64,000 nt of DNA from Protopterus annectens (Eukaryota; Chordata; Ceratodontiformes; Protopteridae). Position numbers and translations under genes: made by a program. The DNA lies in contig NC_056748.1 in NCBI RefSeq assembly GCF_019279795.1, forward strand, positions 605,943,636 through 606,007,635, read 5' to 3'. Of this stretch, positions 23,631-35,125 are shown piece by piece; within the stretch, counting starts at the first letter, position 1, and each line of letters begins with the position of its first letter. The notes under the pieces were generated by a model that searched no databases, was not told the DNA's origin, and saw only the letters and a list, made by a program, of their open reading frames with translations.

Positions 23631-24566
23631 TTATGCATTTATTGAAACAAAAACATTTAGGAATGCTATCCCCTTTGTAGAATATTTCAGTTCAAACTTC
23701 AGAAAGTTTGTTGTATTTTCTATTACTTCTACAAAAGTTATAAGTAGTGAAAGGGGACCTACCCATACAAGAAAAATATCATCCATAAAATGAAGATAGA
23801 AACTCACATATTTCTTGTACAGCTCAAGTGGAAGCATACATTCCATCTCCCACTGTGGCATAACTGCATTGGCATAGCTATTGGCACAAGTGCACATAGT
23901 TACGCCTTCTCATTGGAGATAGTATGTACCATCAAAGACAAATACATTGTTCTTAAGTACTATGTCCATAAACATACATGTAGTAACTATCAACATTTTA
24001 TTATATCCACTTTTCATTGTAAGAACATTTCTTAATAGGTGTAGTCCTTCCTCATTAGGAATTGATGTGAATAAGGATGCCACATCAAGTATTACTAGAA
24101 ACATGTTCTCACTATTATTTGGTACCTGACTGAATATAAAGAGGCTTTCCAGGAAATTATTTGAATCTTTTAGCACAACTTCTACTTCATTTAAAACTGG
24201 TCTCACCTGCCTTTCAACAAAGATAGAGTATGGTTCTGTTAGCCATCCTTTGCCTGCTACAATTGGCCTAAAGGATGGCCTAACTTTATTTTTATGTATT
24301 TTAGGCCGTCCTTGAAATTATGGAATCAAGGGATGTTCAACTGTAAGGAACTGAATGAGTTCTAATGACAAATTGTATCTAAGCATACTGTCATAGATAT
24401 TAATCCTCATCAATTGTTGCATTGTATGTATTTCCACAAGGGTAATGATTTTATATACTTTTGTATCAGACAGCATATGATGTAATAAATTAAAATAAAA
24501 CTCCCTATCCATCACTACTGTCATACCTCCCTTGTCGGCAGGTCTAATAACCAGAGATGTGTCTGT
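23631..24566 (-). pseudogene. PLE-2 reverse transcriptase core
   Basis: Reading down the minus strand: TDTSLVIRPADKGGMTVVMD (24566-24507) directly after the last array unit; a separate frame with GRPKIHKNKVRPSFRPIVAG and WLTEPYSIFVERQ (about 24315-24200); then ORF 24206-23910 with LDVASLFTSIPNEEGL (first catalytic Asp); and ORF 23897-23631 with CTCANSYANAVMPQWEM and FYLHFMDDIFLVW (catalytic Asp pair). The frames are offset, so indels separate them. The catalytic residues are kept. Confidence 0.87.
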
Positions 24567-26671
24567 TTGAAGATTTTTCAGTGCTACCTTCTCTTGTTTA
24601 GTTACATTTACATACCTGTTATGTTGCAGATGTTTGAGTACTACCTTCTCTTGTTTAATTAGATTTACATACCTGTTGTGTTGGAGATGTTTCAGTGCTA
24701 CCTTCTCTTGTTTAGTTACATTTACATACCTGTTAGGTTGGAGATGTTTCAGTGCTACCTTCTCTTGTTTAGTTAGATTTACATACCTGTTATGTTGGAG
24801 ATGATTCAGTGCTACATTCTCTTGTTTAGTTAGATTTACATACCTGTTATGTTGGAGATGCTTAAGTGCTACCTTCTCTTGTTTAGTTAGATTTACATAC
24901 CTGTTGTGTTGGAGATGTTTCAGTGCTACCTTCTCTTGTTTAGTTACATTTACATACCTGTTAGGTTGGAGATGTTTCAGTGCTACCTTCTCTTGTTTAG
25001 TTAGATTTACATACCTGTTATGTTGGAGATGATTCAGTGCTACATTCTCTTGTTTAGTTAGATTTACATACCTGTTATGTTGGAGATGCTTAAGTGCTAT
25101 CTTCTCTTGTTTAGTTAGATTTACATACCTGTTGTGTTGGAGATGTTTCAGTGCTACCTTCTCTTGTTTAGTTAGATTTACATACCTGTTATGTTGGAGA
25201 TGTTTCAGTGCTACCTTCTCTTGTTTAGTTAGATTTACATACCTGTTATGTTGGAGATGTTTCAGTGATACCTTCTCTTGTTTAGTTAGATTTACATACC
25301 TGTTATGTTGGAGATGTTTCAGTGATACCTTCTCTTGTTTAGTTAGATTTACATACCTGTTATGTTGGAGATGTTTCAGTGATACCTTCTATTGTTTAGT
25401 TAGATTTACATACCTGTTATGTTGGATATGTTTCAGTACTACCTTCTCTTGTTTAGTTAGATTTACATACCTGTTATGTTGGAGATGTTTCAGTGCTACC
25501 TTCTCTTGTTTAGTTAGATTTACATACCTGTTATGTTGGAGATGTTTCAGTGCTACCTTCTCTTGTTTAGTTAGATTTACATACCTGTTATGTTGGAGAT
25601 GTTTCAGTGCTACCTTCTCTTGTTTAGTTACATTTACATACCTGTTGTGTTGGAGATGTTTCAGTGCTACCTTCTCTTGTTTAGTTAGATTTAGATACCT
25701 GTTATGTGATGTTTCAGTGCTACATTCTCTTGTTTAGTTAGATTTAGATACCTGTTATGTTGGAGATGTTTCAGTGCTACCTTCTCTTGTTTAGTTAGAA
25801 TTACATACCTGTTGTGATGGAGATGTTTCAGTGCTACCTTCTCTTGTTTAGTTACATTTACATACCTGTTATGTTGGAGATGTTTCAGTGCTACCTTCTC
25901 TTGTTTAGTTACATTTACATACCTGTTATGTTGGAGATGTTTCAGTGCTACCTTCTCTTGTTTAGTTACATTTACATACCTGTTATGTTGGAGATGTTCC
26001 ACTGCTACCTTCTCTTGTTTAGTTACATTTACATACCTGTTATGTTGGAGATGTTTCACTGCTACCTTCTCTTGTTTAGTTACATTTACATACCTGTTGT
26101 GTTGGAGATGTTTCAGTGCTACCTTCTCTTGTTTAGTTAGATTTATATACCTGTTATGTTGGAGATGTTTCAGTGCTACCTTCTCTTGTTTAGTTAGATT
26201 TACATACCTGTTATGTTGGAGATGTTTCAGTGCTACCTTCTCTTGTTTAGTTAGATTTAGATACCTGTTATGTTGGAGATGTTTCAGTGCTGCCTTTTCT
26301 TGTTTAGTTACATTTACATACCTGTTGTGTTGGAGATGTTTCAGTGCTACCTTCTCTTGTTTAGTTACATTTACATACCTGTTATGTTGGAGATGTTTCA
26401 GTGCTACCTTCTCTTGTTTACTTAGATTTACATACCTGTTATGTTGGAGATGTTTCAGTGCTACCTTCTCTTGTTTAGTTAGATTTACATACCTGTTATG
26501 CTGGAGCTGTTTCAGTGCTACCTTCTCTTGTTTAGTTACATTTACATACCTGTTATGTTGCAGATGTTTCAGTGCTACCTTCTCTTGTTTAGTTAGATTT
26601 ACATACCTGTTATGTTGGAGATGTTTCAGTGCTACCTTCTCTTGTTTAGTTACATTTACATACCTGTTATG
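24567..26671 (-). repeat. 57-bp minisatellite made of PLE coding sequence, 37 units
   Basis: 2105 bp, equal to 37 x 57 minus one 4-bp deletion (near 25705). Each unit encodes 19 residues of the type HNRYVNVTKQEKVALKHLQ on the minus strand. The first unit follows a normal PLE segment (LEAFGKICEDKIYN) and the last runs into TDTSLVIRPADKGG, so the amplified piece is the conserved block just before the RT's PADKGG motif. PLE-3 and PLE-1 hold this block once. The frame stays open for 25691-26757. A stop (TAG, 25391-25389) and the 4-bp deletion break it further on. The opposite strand is open too (CWRCFSATFSCLV periodicity), a by-product of the 3n unit length. Confidence 0.95.
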
Positions 26672-27061
26672 TTGCTCTTTGTTCCTAGACATATTATATA
26701 TTTTATCTTCACATATTTTTCCAAAAGCTTCTAAAATGGGATGGTTTACAGGTTAATAATTGCTAAGCTTCTTATATTGATAAATGTTGCTACCTGTATC
26801 CATAGGAAATGTCAGTTTCAACATAACATTCCTAAGAGAAAGTTTTAAATCAATCAATGTATCTGGTAAATCAGCTGACTGTGCTGGTATAAATGAAAGT
26901 CCCTTCTGTAGAACTGAGATCTCTGTTTCATCTAACTGTCTATTTGATATAGTCCAAATAATGTATTGATTTAGTTCTGTTGTGACATCCTTTTCAGGGT
27001 TGGATATTCTATGCTGTCCATCTGCTCCTTCCTTTTCATTCTGTTTCGACTCCTGAACCAA
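26672..27061 (-). pseudogene. PLE-2 N-terminal region
   Basis: ORF 27061-26753 contains LDETEISVLQKGLSFIPAQ, the family block that precedes the RT (compare the SSVLEKGLLFIPA segment of PLE-3), followed by NVMLKLTF. A frame change then gives PVNHPILEAFGKICEDKIYN and MSRNKEQ (about 26757-26672), leading into the array. The RTE insertion near 27075 removes or separates what lay upstream. Confidence 0.82.
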
Positions 27062-27089
27062 AATGTTTGTCTCCCTCTTTCTTGTCGGA

Positions 27090-27988
27090 TATGATGGACA
27101 GAAGGAAGGTTGGTATATTGTGTGTGCAAGAGACCAGATAGAAGGGGAGTAAGGATAGGTGTATCGGAGGTGGGTTCAAATTGTTTTATCATGGTGTGGA
27201 TGGGAGGAGAAATGGCGAAGGAGTTATCCTGAAGAAACAGTGTGCTAAGAGTGTTTCGGAGGTGAAAAGAGTGTCAGATAGAGTGATGTTTATGAAACTG
27301 GAAATTAATGGTGTAATGATGAATGTTGTTAGTGCATATGCTCCACAAGTTGGGTGTGCGATGGATGAGAAAGAAAAATTTTGAAGTGAGTTGGATGAAG
27401 TGGTGATGACTGTACCCAAGGGTGAGAGAGTGGTGATTGCAGCAGATTTCAATGGGCATGTTGGTGAAGGGAACAGAGGGAATGAGGAAGATGAGTAGGT
27501 ATGGTGTTAAACAAAGGAATGCAGAAGGTCAGATGGTAGTGGATTTTGCAAAAAGGATGGACATGGCTATGGCAAATACATATTTTAACAACAGGGAGGA
27601 GCATATGGAGACATACAAGAGTGGAGGAAGATGCACACAGGTGGATTATATCTTATGTAGGAGGGCCAGTTTGAAGGAGATTAGAGACTATAAAATGGTA
27701 ACCAGAGAAAGTGTAGTTAGCCAACATAGGATGGTGGTTTGTAGGATGATGTTGGTGATCAAGAAGAGGAGGGGGAGTGTGAGGGCAGCACCAAGGATCA
27801 AATGGTGGAATTTGAAAAAGGGTAATTGTGAGGTGGAGTTCAGGGATGAGTTAAGACAGGCACTGGCTGGCAGTGAAGAGTTACCAAATAGCTGGGTAAC
27901 TACAGCAGAGCTAGTAAGGGAGATGGCTAGAAATGTGCTTGGTATGACATCTGGACAGAGGAAGGATGGCAAGGAGACATGGTGGTAG
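27090..27988 (+). pseudogene. RTE endonuclease and linker
   Basis: MDRRKVGILCVQETR (about 27090-27135) is the catalytic-Glu block of AP endonucleases. Then FKLFYHGVDGRRNGEGVIL and NVVSAYAPQVGC (27322-27357) follow, with the Asp/Asn block as VVIAADFNGHVGEGNRG (about 27430-27480) in the next frame after a TGA at 27382-27384. ORF 27437-27988 continues with the linker, including TYKSGGRCTQVDYILCRR and SQHRMVVC, where the terminal catalytic His is retained. The domain nicks target DNA. Confidence 0.83.
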
Positions 27989-28084
27989 AATGAGGAAGTA
28001 CAGGAGAGTATACAGAGAAAGAGGTTAGCAAAGAAGAAGTGAGATTGTCAGAGAGATGAAGAAAGTAGACAGGAGTATAAGGAG

Positions 28085-29843
28085 ATGAGGTGCATGGCAA
28101 AGAGAGAGGTGGCAAAGGCTAAGGATAAGGCATATGAAGAGTTGTATGAAAGGTTGGACACTAAGGAGGGAGAAAAGGACCTGTGCCGACTGGCTAGACA
28201 GAGGGACCGAGCTTGGAAAGATGTGCAGCAAGTAAAGGTGATAAAGGATAATGAGGGAAACATACTCATAAGCGGGGAGAGTGTGTTGAGCAGATGGAAA
28301 GAGTACTTTGAGGGGTTGATGAATGAAGAGAATGAAAGGGAGAGAAGGTTGGATGATGTGGGGATAGTGAATCATGAATTGCAATGGATTAGCAAGGAGG
28401 AAGTAAGGATAGCTATGAAGAGGATGAAAAATGGAAAGGCTGTTGGCCCAGATGACATACCTGTGGAAGCATGGAGGTGTTTAGGTGAAATGGCAGTGGA
28501 GTTTTTAACCAGATTGTTTAATGAAATCTTGGAAAGTGAGAGGATGCCTGAGGAATGGAGAAAAAGTGTTTTGGTACCAATTTTTAAGAATAAGGGTGAT
28601 GTGCAGAGCTGTAGTAACTGTAGAGGGATTAAATTGATCAGTCACAGCATGAAGTTATGGGAAAGAGTAATGGAAGCTAGGTTAAGAAGGGAACCTGATG
28701 ATTAGTGATCAGCAGTATGGTTTCATGTCGGTAAAGAACACTACAGATGTGATGTGTGCTCTGAGAGTGTTAATGGAAAAGTACAGAGAAGGTCAGAAGG
28801 AGTTGCATTGTGTTTTTGTAGACTTAGAGAAAGCATATGACAGGGTGCCTAGAGAGGAGTTGTGGTACTGTATGAGGAAGTCGGGAGTGTCAGAGAAGTA
28901 TGTATGAGTGGTACAGGATATGTATGAGGGTAGTGTGACAGCGGTGAGGTCTGCGGTGGGAGTGACAGATGCGTTTACGGTGGAGGTGGGATTACATCAA
29001 AGATCAGCTCTGAGCCCTTTCTTATTTGCAATGGTGATGGACAGATTGACAGATGAGATCAGACAGGAGTCCCCGTGGACTATGATGTTTGCAGATGACA
29101 TTGTGATCTGTAGTAAGAGTAGGGAACAGATGGAGGAGACCCTGGAGAGATGGAGATATGCTCTAGAGAGAAGAGGAATGAAGGTCAGCAGGACTAAGAC
29201 AGAATATATGTGTGTGAAAGAGAGGGAGGATAGAGGAATGGTGAGGATACAAGGAGTAGAGGTGACGAAGGTGGATGAGTTTAAATACTTGGGATAAATA
29301 GTTCAGAGTAATGGTGAGTGCGAAAGAGAGGTGAAGAAGAGAGTACAGGCAGGATGGAGTGGGTGGAGAAGAGTGTCAGGAGTGATTTGTGACAGACGAG
29401 TACCAGTAAGAGTGAAAGGGAAGGTCTACAAGAGGGTAGTGAGACCAGCTATGTTATATGGGTTGGAGACAGTGGCATTGACAAAAAGGCAAGAGATAGA
29501 GCTGGATGTGGCAGAGTTAAAGATGTTAAGATTTGCACTGGGTGTGATGAGGGTGGAAAGGATCAGGAATAAGTATTTTAGAGGGTCAGCCCAGGTTGGA
29601 AGGTTTGGAGACAAAGCCAGAGAGGCAAGATTACGTTGGTTTGGACATGTGCTGAGGAGGGATGCTGAGTATATTGGGAAAAAGATGCTAAGGATGAAGC
29701 TACCAGGTAACAGGAAAAGAGGAAGGCCTAAGATAAGGTTTATGGATGTGGTGAGAGAGGACATGCAGGTGGTTGGTGTGACAGAGCAAGATGCAGAGGA
29801 CAGGAAGAAATGGAAACAGATGATCCACTGTGGCGACCCCTAA
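28085..29843 (+). pseudogene. RTE reverse transcriptase and C-terminus
   Basis: Open stretches 28085-28705, 28698-28907, 28908-29297 and 29331-29843. Motifs: MKNGKAVGPDDIPVEAWRCL; MPEEWRKSVLVPIFKNKGD; DQQYGFM; VFVDLEKAYDRVPREELW (catalytic Asp); GLHQRSALSPFLFA, typical of RTE (usually HQGS); MMFADDIVI with FADD at 29088-29099; DEFKYLG; and the C-terminal LRWFGHVLRRDAEYIGK. Stops at 28905-28907 (TGA, from an Arg codon in relatives) and 29295-29297, plus one frame change near 28700, inactivate it. Confidence 0.87.
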
Positions 29844-29929
29844 TGGGAACAGCTGAAAGAAGTTGATGACCTTATGATATAGAAAAAGGTGCTTATACGT
29901 AATATTGATTTCTTTTAGTAAACATTAAA

Positions 29930-30860
29930 TAACACAAAAAAATGAAGGGTTTATAATCTTTTTGTGGGTAAATCAGTCATTAAATCTGTTTTTTGTTTCT
30001 TCTTTTTAACATCAGACCAATTAGACTTTTATGATCTCTTAGTAATATATGCTATCCAGTCCATGTCTTCTGTGAAAGAAATGATATTATTTTTGATGAA
30101 GGAGAGCGTCTCTTTTATAGTGCTGATGATTCTGATACCAGAAGTGAAATGAAGTTTTATTTTTGCTGGAAAAATTAAGTGAGCTTTGATTTTATTTTTC
30201 TTAACGTGATTTAATAATTGGCCAGGTTTTTTTCTTAGTTCCATTGTCTTAGATGAATAGTCATTATGAAATTTAATAGCTGATTGTCGAAATTTCACTG
30301 GAGCTTTTGACCTGGCAGATTTTAACAGCAACTCTTTATCCAGAAAAGAGAGAAATCTGACTATTTTTAAAATGGGACATACATAAATTTTCCAGTTGAA
30401 CTATGGGCTCTTTCAATGCCAAATGAAAAGTTTCCTGAAGATTAAGTGTCTCCTGTATACAAGTTGTCAGAAAATAGATCATATCATCACCTTCAGAGTT
30501 TACTGATAAGCTAAAAATTCATATGTTATTTCTTCTTTCATGATTTTCTAGATCATCTATTTTTTCCAGTAGCCAGGTATATCTTTTTAAAGATTCTGTC
30601 TGAGAATCACTTTCTTTGAGTCAGTTGTCAATGTCAGTTAAGCATATTCAAGCTCTGATACTTTTGTTTGTAGTTGATGGTATAAATATTTGAAAATATT
30701 TATTTTTTGATGCTATTTTCTTTAACTTCTAAAATATTTTCTTGAAATCCATCTGTTTTAGTAGATAAGTCCTATAGAGTACACCTACCAACTTGTATTT
30801 CCTTCTTAAGGGAAGAATGTGTGATTCTTCTTAGAGCTGCTCATCTTTTCACAGTAGAAG
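29930..30860 (-). pseudogene. L1-type ORF1 relic
   Basis: ORF 30331-30029 resembles the C-terminal part of L1 ORF1 proteins: LLKSARSKAPVKFRQSAIKF, HNDYSSKTMELRKKPGQLL and IKAHLIFPAKIKLHF. Upstream, to about 30860, stop-ridden frames are rich in Lys, Glu and Leu, as expected of the coiled-coil half. The protein would bind L1 RNA as a trimer. No ORF2 follows on this strand, because the RTE lies next to it. Confidence 0.6.
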
Positions 30861-31677
30861 ATTTAGTTCCCAAAGTAATTGGACATTAAATTGTAAACAG
30901 AACAATCCCCAAACTGAGTATAAATAAGATGAAATGTTTAGAAAACTTTTAAGATGAAAATATATGTATTTTTAAGTTTCCTGTACAACCTTTTGATTTA
31001 CTGCAGAGCTCTGAAAAGAACTGTCATCTCTATGCCACTGACTCTGATTTGTAGGTAATATTTTCCCAGATCAGGCAGAGACTACCATTATTATTATTAT
31101 TGTTATTATTATTATTGTTATTAGCTATACTTGTCTTCCTAGGTAACAGAGACTGTATAATAAGCTGTGTGATGTAGACAAGGCAGTGAAATAAAGGGAT
31201 AGTTTAAGATGGAATGTTTCAGACATACAGGCACAACTCCGTTGTGCAGTATTTTCAAGTTTAGCTCATTCAAAGCTGATCAGAACATTTGTCTTTTTTA
31301 TGTTTGTTCTTAGGTAATGTTCTGTAATTGGTCTAATAAAAAAAAAAACAGCTGTAAACAGCAGTGTAAACTACTTAAAAGTTGCACTGCATGGTATCAT
31401 TTAAATAACTTTAATTAACTAATTAATTATGCATCCACATTCAGTAAACAACAGTGTTTAGCTCAATTAAAAGAATTTTTCTCCTGCCTCAGAGATTGAA
31501 GCCATATCACCTGTCAGGATTTGTCCAGATGGTCAGCATTATCACACTGTTCTGTAGGTGAATAATTTTACCACATTTACCTGACCAGTATTATTTATGT
31601 GCCAACTTTCCATGCAGAAGATCTTTGTTGTCTGCCTTATAAAGTAAAATCCTTGGTATAAATTCAAACATTACTCT

Positions 31678-31679
<2 letters not shown>
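30861..31679. other. No gene; short (TTA)n at 31086-31127
   Basis: AT-rich, with an interrupted att/ttg trinucleotide run. No family motif was recognised. Confidence 0.5.
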
Positions 31680-31743
<64 letters not shown>

Positions 31744-31745
31744 CT
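31680..31745. repeat. (TA)n(TG)n microsatellite
   Basis: A TA run of about 48 bp passing into TG; it lies just 5' of CR1-B, as a TA tract does for CR1-A. Confidence 0.95.
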
Positions 31746-31781
31746 CTGTATATATTCCGACATACATACACACTTACATAC

Positions 31782-33433
31782 ACGCCAACATCCTGGCAGA
31801 CAGGTTCAGTGCAAACTTGTCCCCCCCTTCCCCCCCAAAAGAGCAAATGTCTATCCCAACAGAATGTAGCCTCCCAGACATCACAGATGCACAGGTGAAA
31901 GCTGCCCTCTCCAAAGCAAAAAACACAGCATCAATGGGACCGGACGGTGTCCCAGGCTGCGTTTTACATGAACTCCAAGAAGAACTGAACCCTCACATAA
32001 AGTCACTGTTCAAACTCAGCCTTACTACAGGATATGTACCCAAAGAATGGTGTACAGCAACAGTGGTCCTGCTCCACAAAGGTGGTGCCACAACAGACCC
32101 CAGGAACTATCGCCCTATAAGCCTGACTAGTCTGGTCTGCATAGCTATGGAGTGTATCATCATGGAACTCATAAACAAAGACAATGGGAACCTCCACAGA
32201 CACTGGACCCTACCCAATTCGGCTTTGTTAAGGACGGATCTTGCCTCTTAAACCTAGTTGACTTCTTTGAAACAGTTACCAAGGCCATAGATGAGGGGAA
32301 GGTAGTCCACACAGCCTACCTGGACCTCGCAAAAGCCTTCGACACAATACCCCACTCGGGCATCATAAATAAGCTTACCAGCTTAAATATCAACCCCTAT
32401 GTCACAAAATGGGATGCAAACTGCCTCAGGGATAGAACCCACATGGTCAGAATTGAAGGTGCCATGTCAGACTCTAAACCAGTTACAAGTGGCGTCCCAC
32501 AAGGCTCAGTCCTGGGACCTCTCTTGTTTGGTATATACTTCTCTGAGGTACAGGCTAACACGGGAGGACTATGGCTGACCAAGTTTGCAGATGACTGCAA
32601 ACTGGGAGCCATAATCGACTCTCCAGATGACACAAGCATCCTCCAAAAGGGCCTCACAGAGATAGATACCTGGTGCCAGAGCCACGGGCTCAAGCTAAAT
32701 GCCAAAAAGTGCATAATCATCCCCTTTGGGAAAAACAAAGTGCCCACAAATTACAACATAGGTGGTAATCCATTAAGTACGGAAGAAGTAATTAGGGATT
32801 TGGGGACCCAAGTAGATAGTAATCTCTCCTTTGACAATCACGTTGCCAAAGTGGTTAGAAAGACCTTCTATATAGCCCACCTTATCACGGAAGGGTTCAC
32901 ATCTAGATCAAGAGAGATCATTGTGCTCCTCTACTCATAACTCATCAGGCCCATAATTAAATACAATGCCTCATTGGGATGTACCTTACCCGACACTTCC
33001 AGCAACTGGAGAGACCCCAAAAGTACCTCACCAAGAGGATCACAGGCCACAAACAGATGCCCTATGCAGTTCAACTAAAGAAACTCCAGCTCTACTCAGT
33101 TGCTTATCGCCTACTCAGAGGTGATCTATGCCTGACGTAGAAAGCCATGTCTAACCCAGAATTAATGGACATGCTCCATCTCAGGAAATCCAAATCCCTT
33201 AGAGCTACATGCTCCAGGGATTAAACCTCAGCACGGCAATAAGTAGGACATGCTGGAGGGACAGATTAATATCCCAGAGGCTCCCCTCACTCTGGAACAG
33301 AATCCCAATCCATGTTAGGCAGAGCCCCTCACTGACCCTCTTCAAGAGAAATCTTGACGAGTGGATGGGAGATCGTAAGTTTACCCCTGGGATCTCTTCT
33401 GTGCCCCTGCTAGACAGAGGCACAGTAAACTAA
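31782..33433 (+). pseudogene. CR1-B reverse transcriptase
   Basis: Open stretches 31730-32251, 32152-32940 and 33209-33433. Same motif series as CR1-A: KNTASMGPDGVPGCVL, GYVPKEWCTATVVLLHKGG, AYLDLAKAFDTIPHSG, SGVPQGSVLGPLLFGIYF, KFADDCKLGAI and LPSLWNRIPIHVRQSPSLTL. A frame change lies near 32200. A TAA at 32938-32940 interrupts the sequence YSSLIRP of the other copies. Several indels follow between 32941 and 33208. The FADD box is intact. Confidence 0.86.
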
Positions 33434-33576
33434 CCTTAAAAGCCTATCTTCTGTGACCTACTATACAGAGGCACAGTTAACAAATCTAAATGGGAGGCGA
33501 AAGCCAAACACACTCTGGCTAGGCTTATAAATGCCCTAGTGCAGATAGCCTAGTATCTACCTATGAACCTATGAAC
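31782..33576 (+). mobile_element. CR1-B: CR1-like LINE
   Basis: Begins in the region before the RT (ANILADRFSANL) and ends with aggcttataaatgccctagt and the octamer ctatgaac x2 (about 33561-33576). Very similar to CR1-A in coding and tail. The region around 33440-33490 holds a partial duplication of the sequence near the ORF end (cagaggcacagt repeated). Confidence 0.87.
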
Positions 33577-34470
33577 TTACATCGACACAGATATATGTAT
33601 GTATGGCTTACATGTCAAAATATCAAAACTAAAAATATTGAAAAAGAAAACATATTTTATACATCCCACCTCCTACAGCTTATATATACCAAGTCAAAGA
33701 TTACACAAAACAGTGAAAAAAGGCAAATTCCAAGTCTTCAATATTTTGACTTTCATATATTTTGTTCTGGCAACAACTTTTCAATAGTTTGACATTAGAA
33801 CAATTGTATGTCACCCATATTCAGTTGACACAGTAATGTATAGATTTCATATAACAGCAAAATTATGTACTGTTAAGAACTTTTCCCAGTTGGAAAAGAT
33901 TTTACCTTGAGATTTTATCTTGCAAATAATTGAAGAACCTGTTACATGCAAACCTAAAAAGATAAACTTGAATGCAGAACTTCAGAAATTTAGAACATAT
34001 ATGATATATCTCCTTCTGAGATCATGCCCTTACCTTGGTAGAGGGGTTTGCATACCCTGCCAATACCTAGCGCTATGTTTCCTGGAATATTGTGATCCTG
34101 TAGGGTCATGCTTGACAAACTGATTTAAGAGAAGACTCTATAGACAAAAGTCAGTATACATAATAACCCTGCTATTTTTTCCCAAAGAATAACAAAACAC
34201 TGTTAAGAAGAAGGATACTGGTGCTGACCCCAGACGTCAGATTGATAAATTCTTCGTGGTTGGATCACCAGTGTGTCCCAGTCATGTTAGAACTTGGCAA
34301 TAGAAACTAAGACATTGAATATTACTTTACTACTGGTGGAGGATTATGAACTTGTGTGGAAGGCTGAAAATAGCAGTAAGATATATCTGGTATTATATCT
34401 TCACATAGGACTGGGTCTGGAACATCAGGGGTGGTCTCAATCCTAGTCTAGGATTAGACCTTGGAAGATG
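33577..34470. other. No recognisable feature
   Basis: Short frames at 33571-33792 and 33920-34123 show no motif; the GC content rises slightly after 34020, next to the possible LINE scrap that follows. Confidence 0.4.
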
Positions 34471-34479
34471 CTGTGGGCT

Positions 34480-35125
34480 GGTGCAAGGACACTTGAAAAC
34501 TCATGGATGGGTCATATACAGTTAGAGTTTGCATCTGTAGATAAGAAGGTTGTTTAAGTGTGATTGTAAGTTACATAAAGGAAAACTCTGTTTTCTGTTG
34601 GTGACTGCACTTTACAACAATTCAGTGTATTCAACCTTCATGGAGATGGTGGGAACACTGCTTGATGTTATACAGTTAACTGGCTGTGCAGTTCTATTGG
34701 GAGACTTTATCAGTTACATTAAATGAGTCACTTAATCAGGCAGTGCTCCTGGATTGCCCAAGAAAATGGACTATTTGTCCGATGGACTTACCAGTCAATG
34801 AAGAGATAAAAATAAATAAAGAAAGAAAAGCAAGATCCACCATGGGGTGAGTCTGTGCAATAAATGGTTTACATGATTTGAAACTAAATAATGATTAGTG
34901 CTGGACTTCTATGCTGTTTGTGGACTGTTCATAGCAAACACCATCTTTGAACATAAGACTGCTCATAAGGGATGCCTACTGAAATTCCAAAAAAGCTGCA
35001 GTCGTGAGTTTCAGAATAGCATAACTACAAGTTCAGATGTGGTAAAATATGCCTTTAAGTCTGAAATTATGATACCCCAGAGTATTTTCTCTACTCCAAG
35101 GTACAGCAATTCTAGAATATGAATA
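34480..35125 (+). pseudogene. Possible LINE endonuclease scrap
   Basis: Around 34660-34725 one frame gives LTGCAVLLGDFISYIK, resembling the LLVLGDFNIH block of AP endonucleases. From 34898, MLDFYAVCGLFIANTIFEHK and TAHKG resemble the LLDFCASHGLSITNT-FEHK-HK segment of LINE endonucleases. Many stops intervene and the two may come from different elements. Clade not determined. Confidence 0.35.

Larger units (their letters stand above)
22380..27061 (-). mobile_element. PLE-2: Penelope-like element with internal 57-bp array
   Basis: Coding order on the minus strand: N-terminal domain (27061-26690), 57-bp array (26671-24567), RT (24566-23631), linker and GIY-YIG endonuclease (23579-22380). It is interrupted by a SINE (22620-22847) and cut at its 5' side by an RTE LINE beginning near 27075. 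Without the array the coding part would be about 2.4 kb, as usual for the family. Several stops and frame changes show it is inactive. Confidence 0.9.
27075..29876 (+). mobile_element. RTE-clade LINE, 5'-truncated
   Basis: Single-ORF non-LTR retrotransposon: AP endonuclease (27090-27490), linker, RT (28380-29300) and C-terminal region (to 29843). The 3' end tgtggcgacccctaatggga (29830-29849) and following acagctgaaaga are characteristic of the vertebrate RTE tail. The start falls inside the endonuclease. It lies between PLE-2 and an L1 ORF1 relic. Confidence 0.87.

Noticed and set aside
24567..26671. CRISPR-like array
   Set aside because: Units are contiguous with no spacers, and the locus is vertebrate retroelement DNA.
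25132..26756. Long plus-strand open frames of Cys/Phe/Trp-rich 19-residue repeats
   Set aside because: They are the antisense of the 57-bp array. Because 57 is a multiple of three, any frame without a stop in one unit stays open throughout. The coding sense is set by the PLE motifs that flank the array on the minus strand.
27181..28384. Minus-strand ORFs rich in Leu, Ser and Pro across the RTE
   Set aside because: Shadows of the purine-rich RTE sense strand, which carries the endonuclease and RT motifs.
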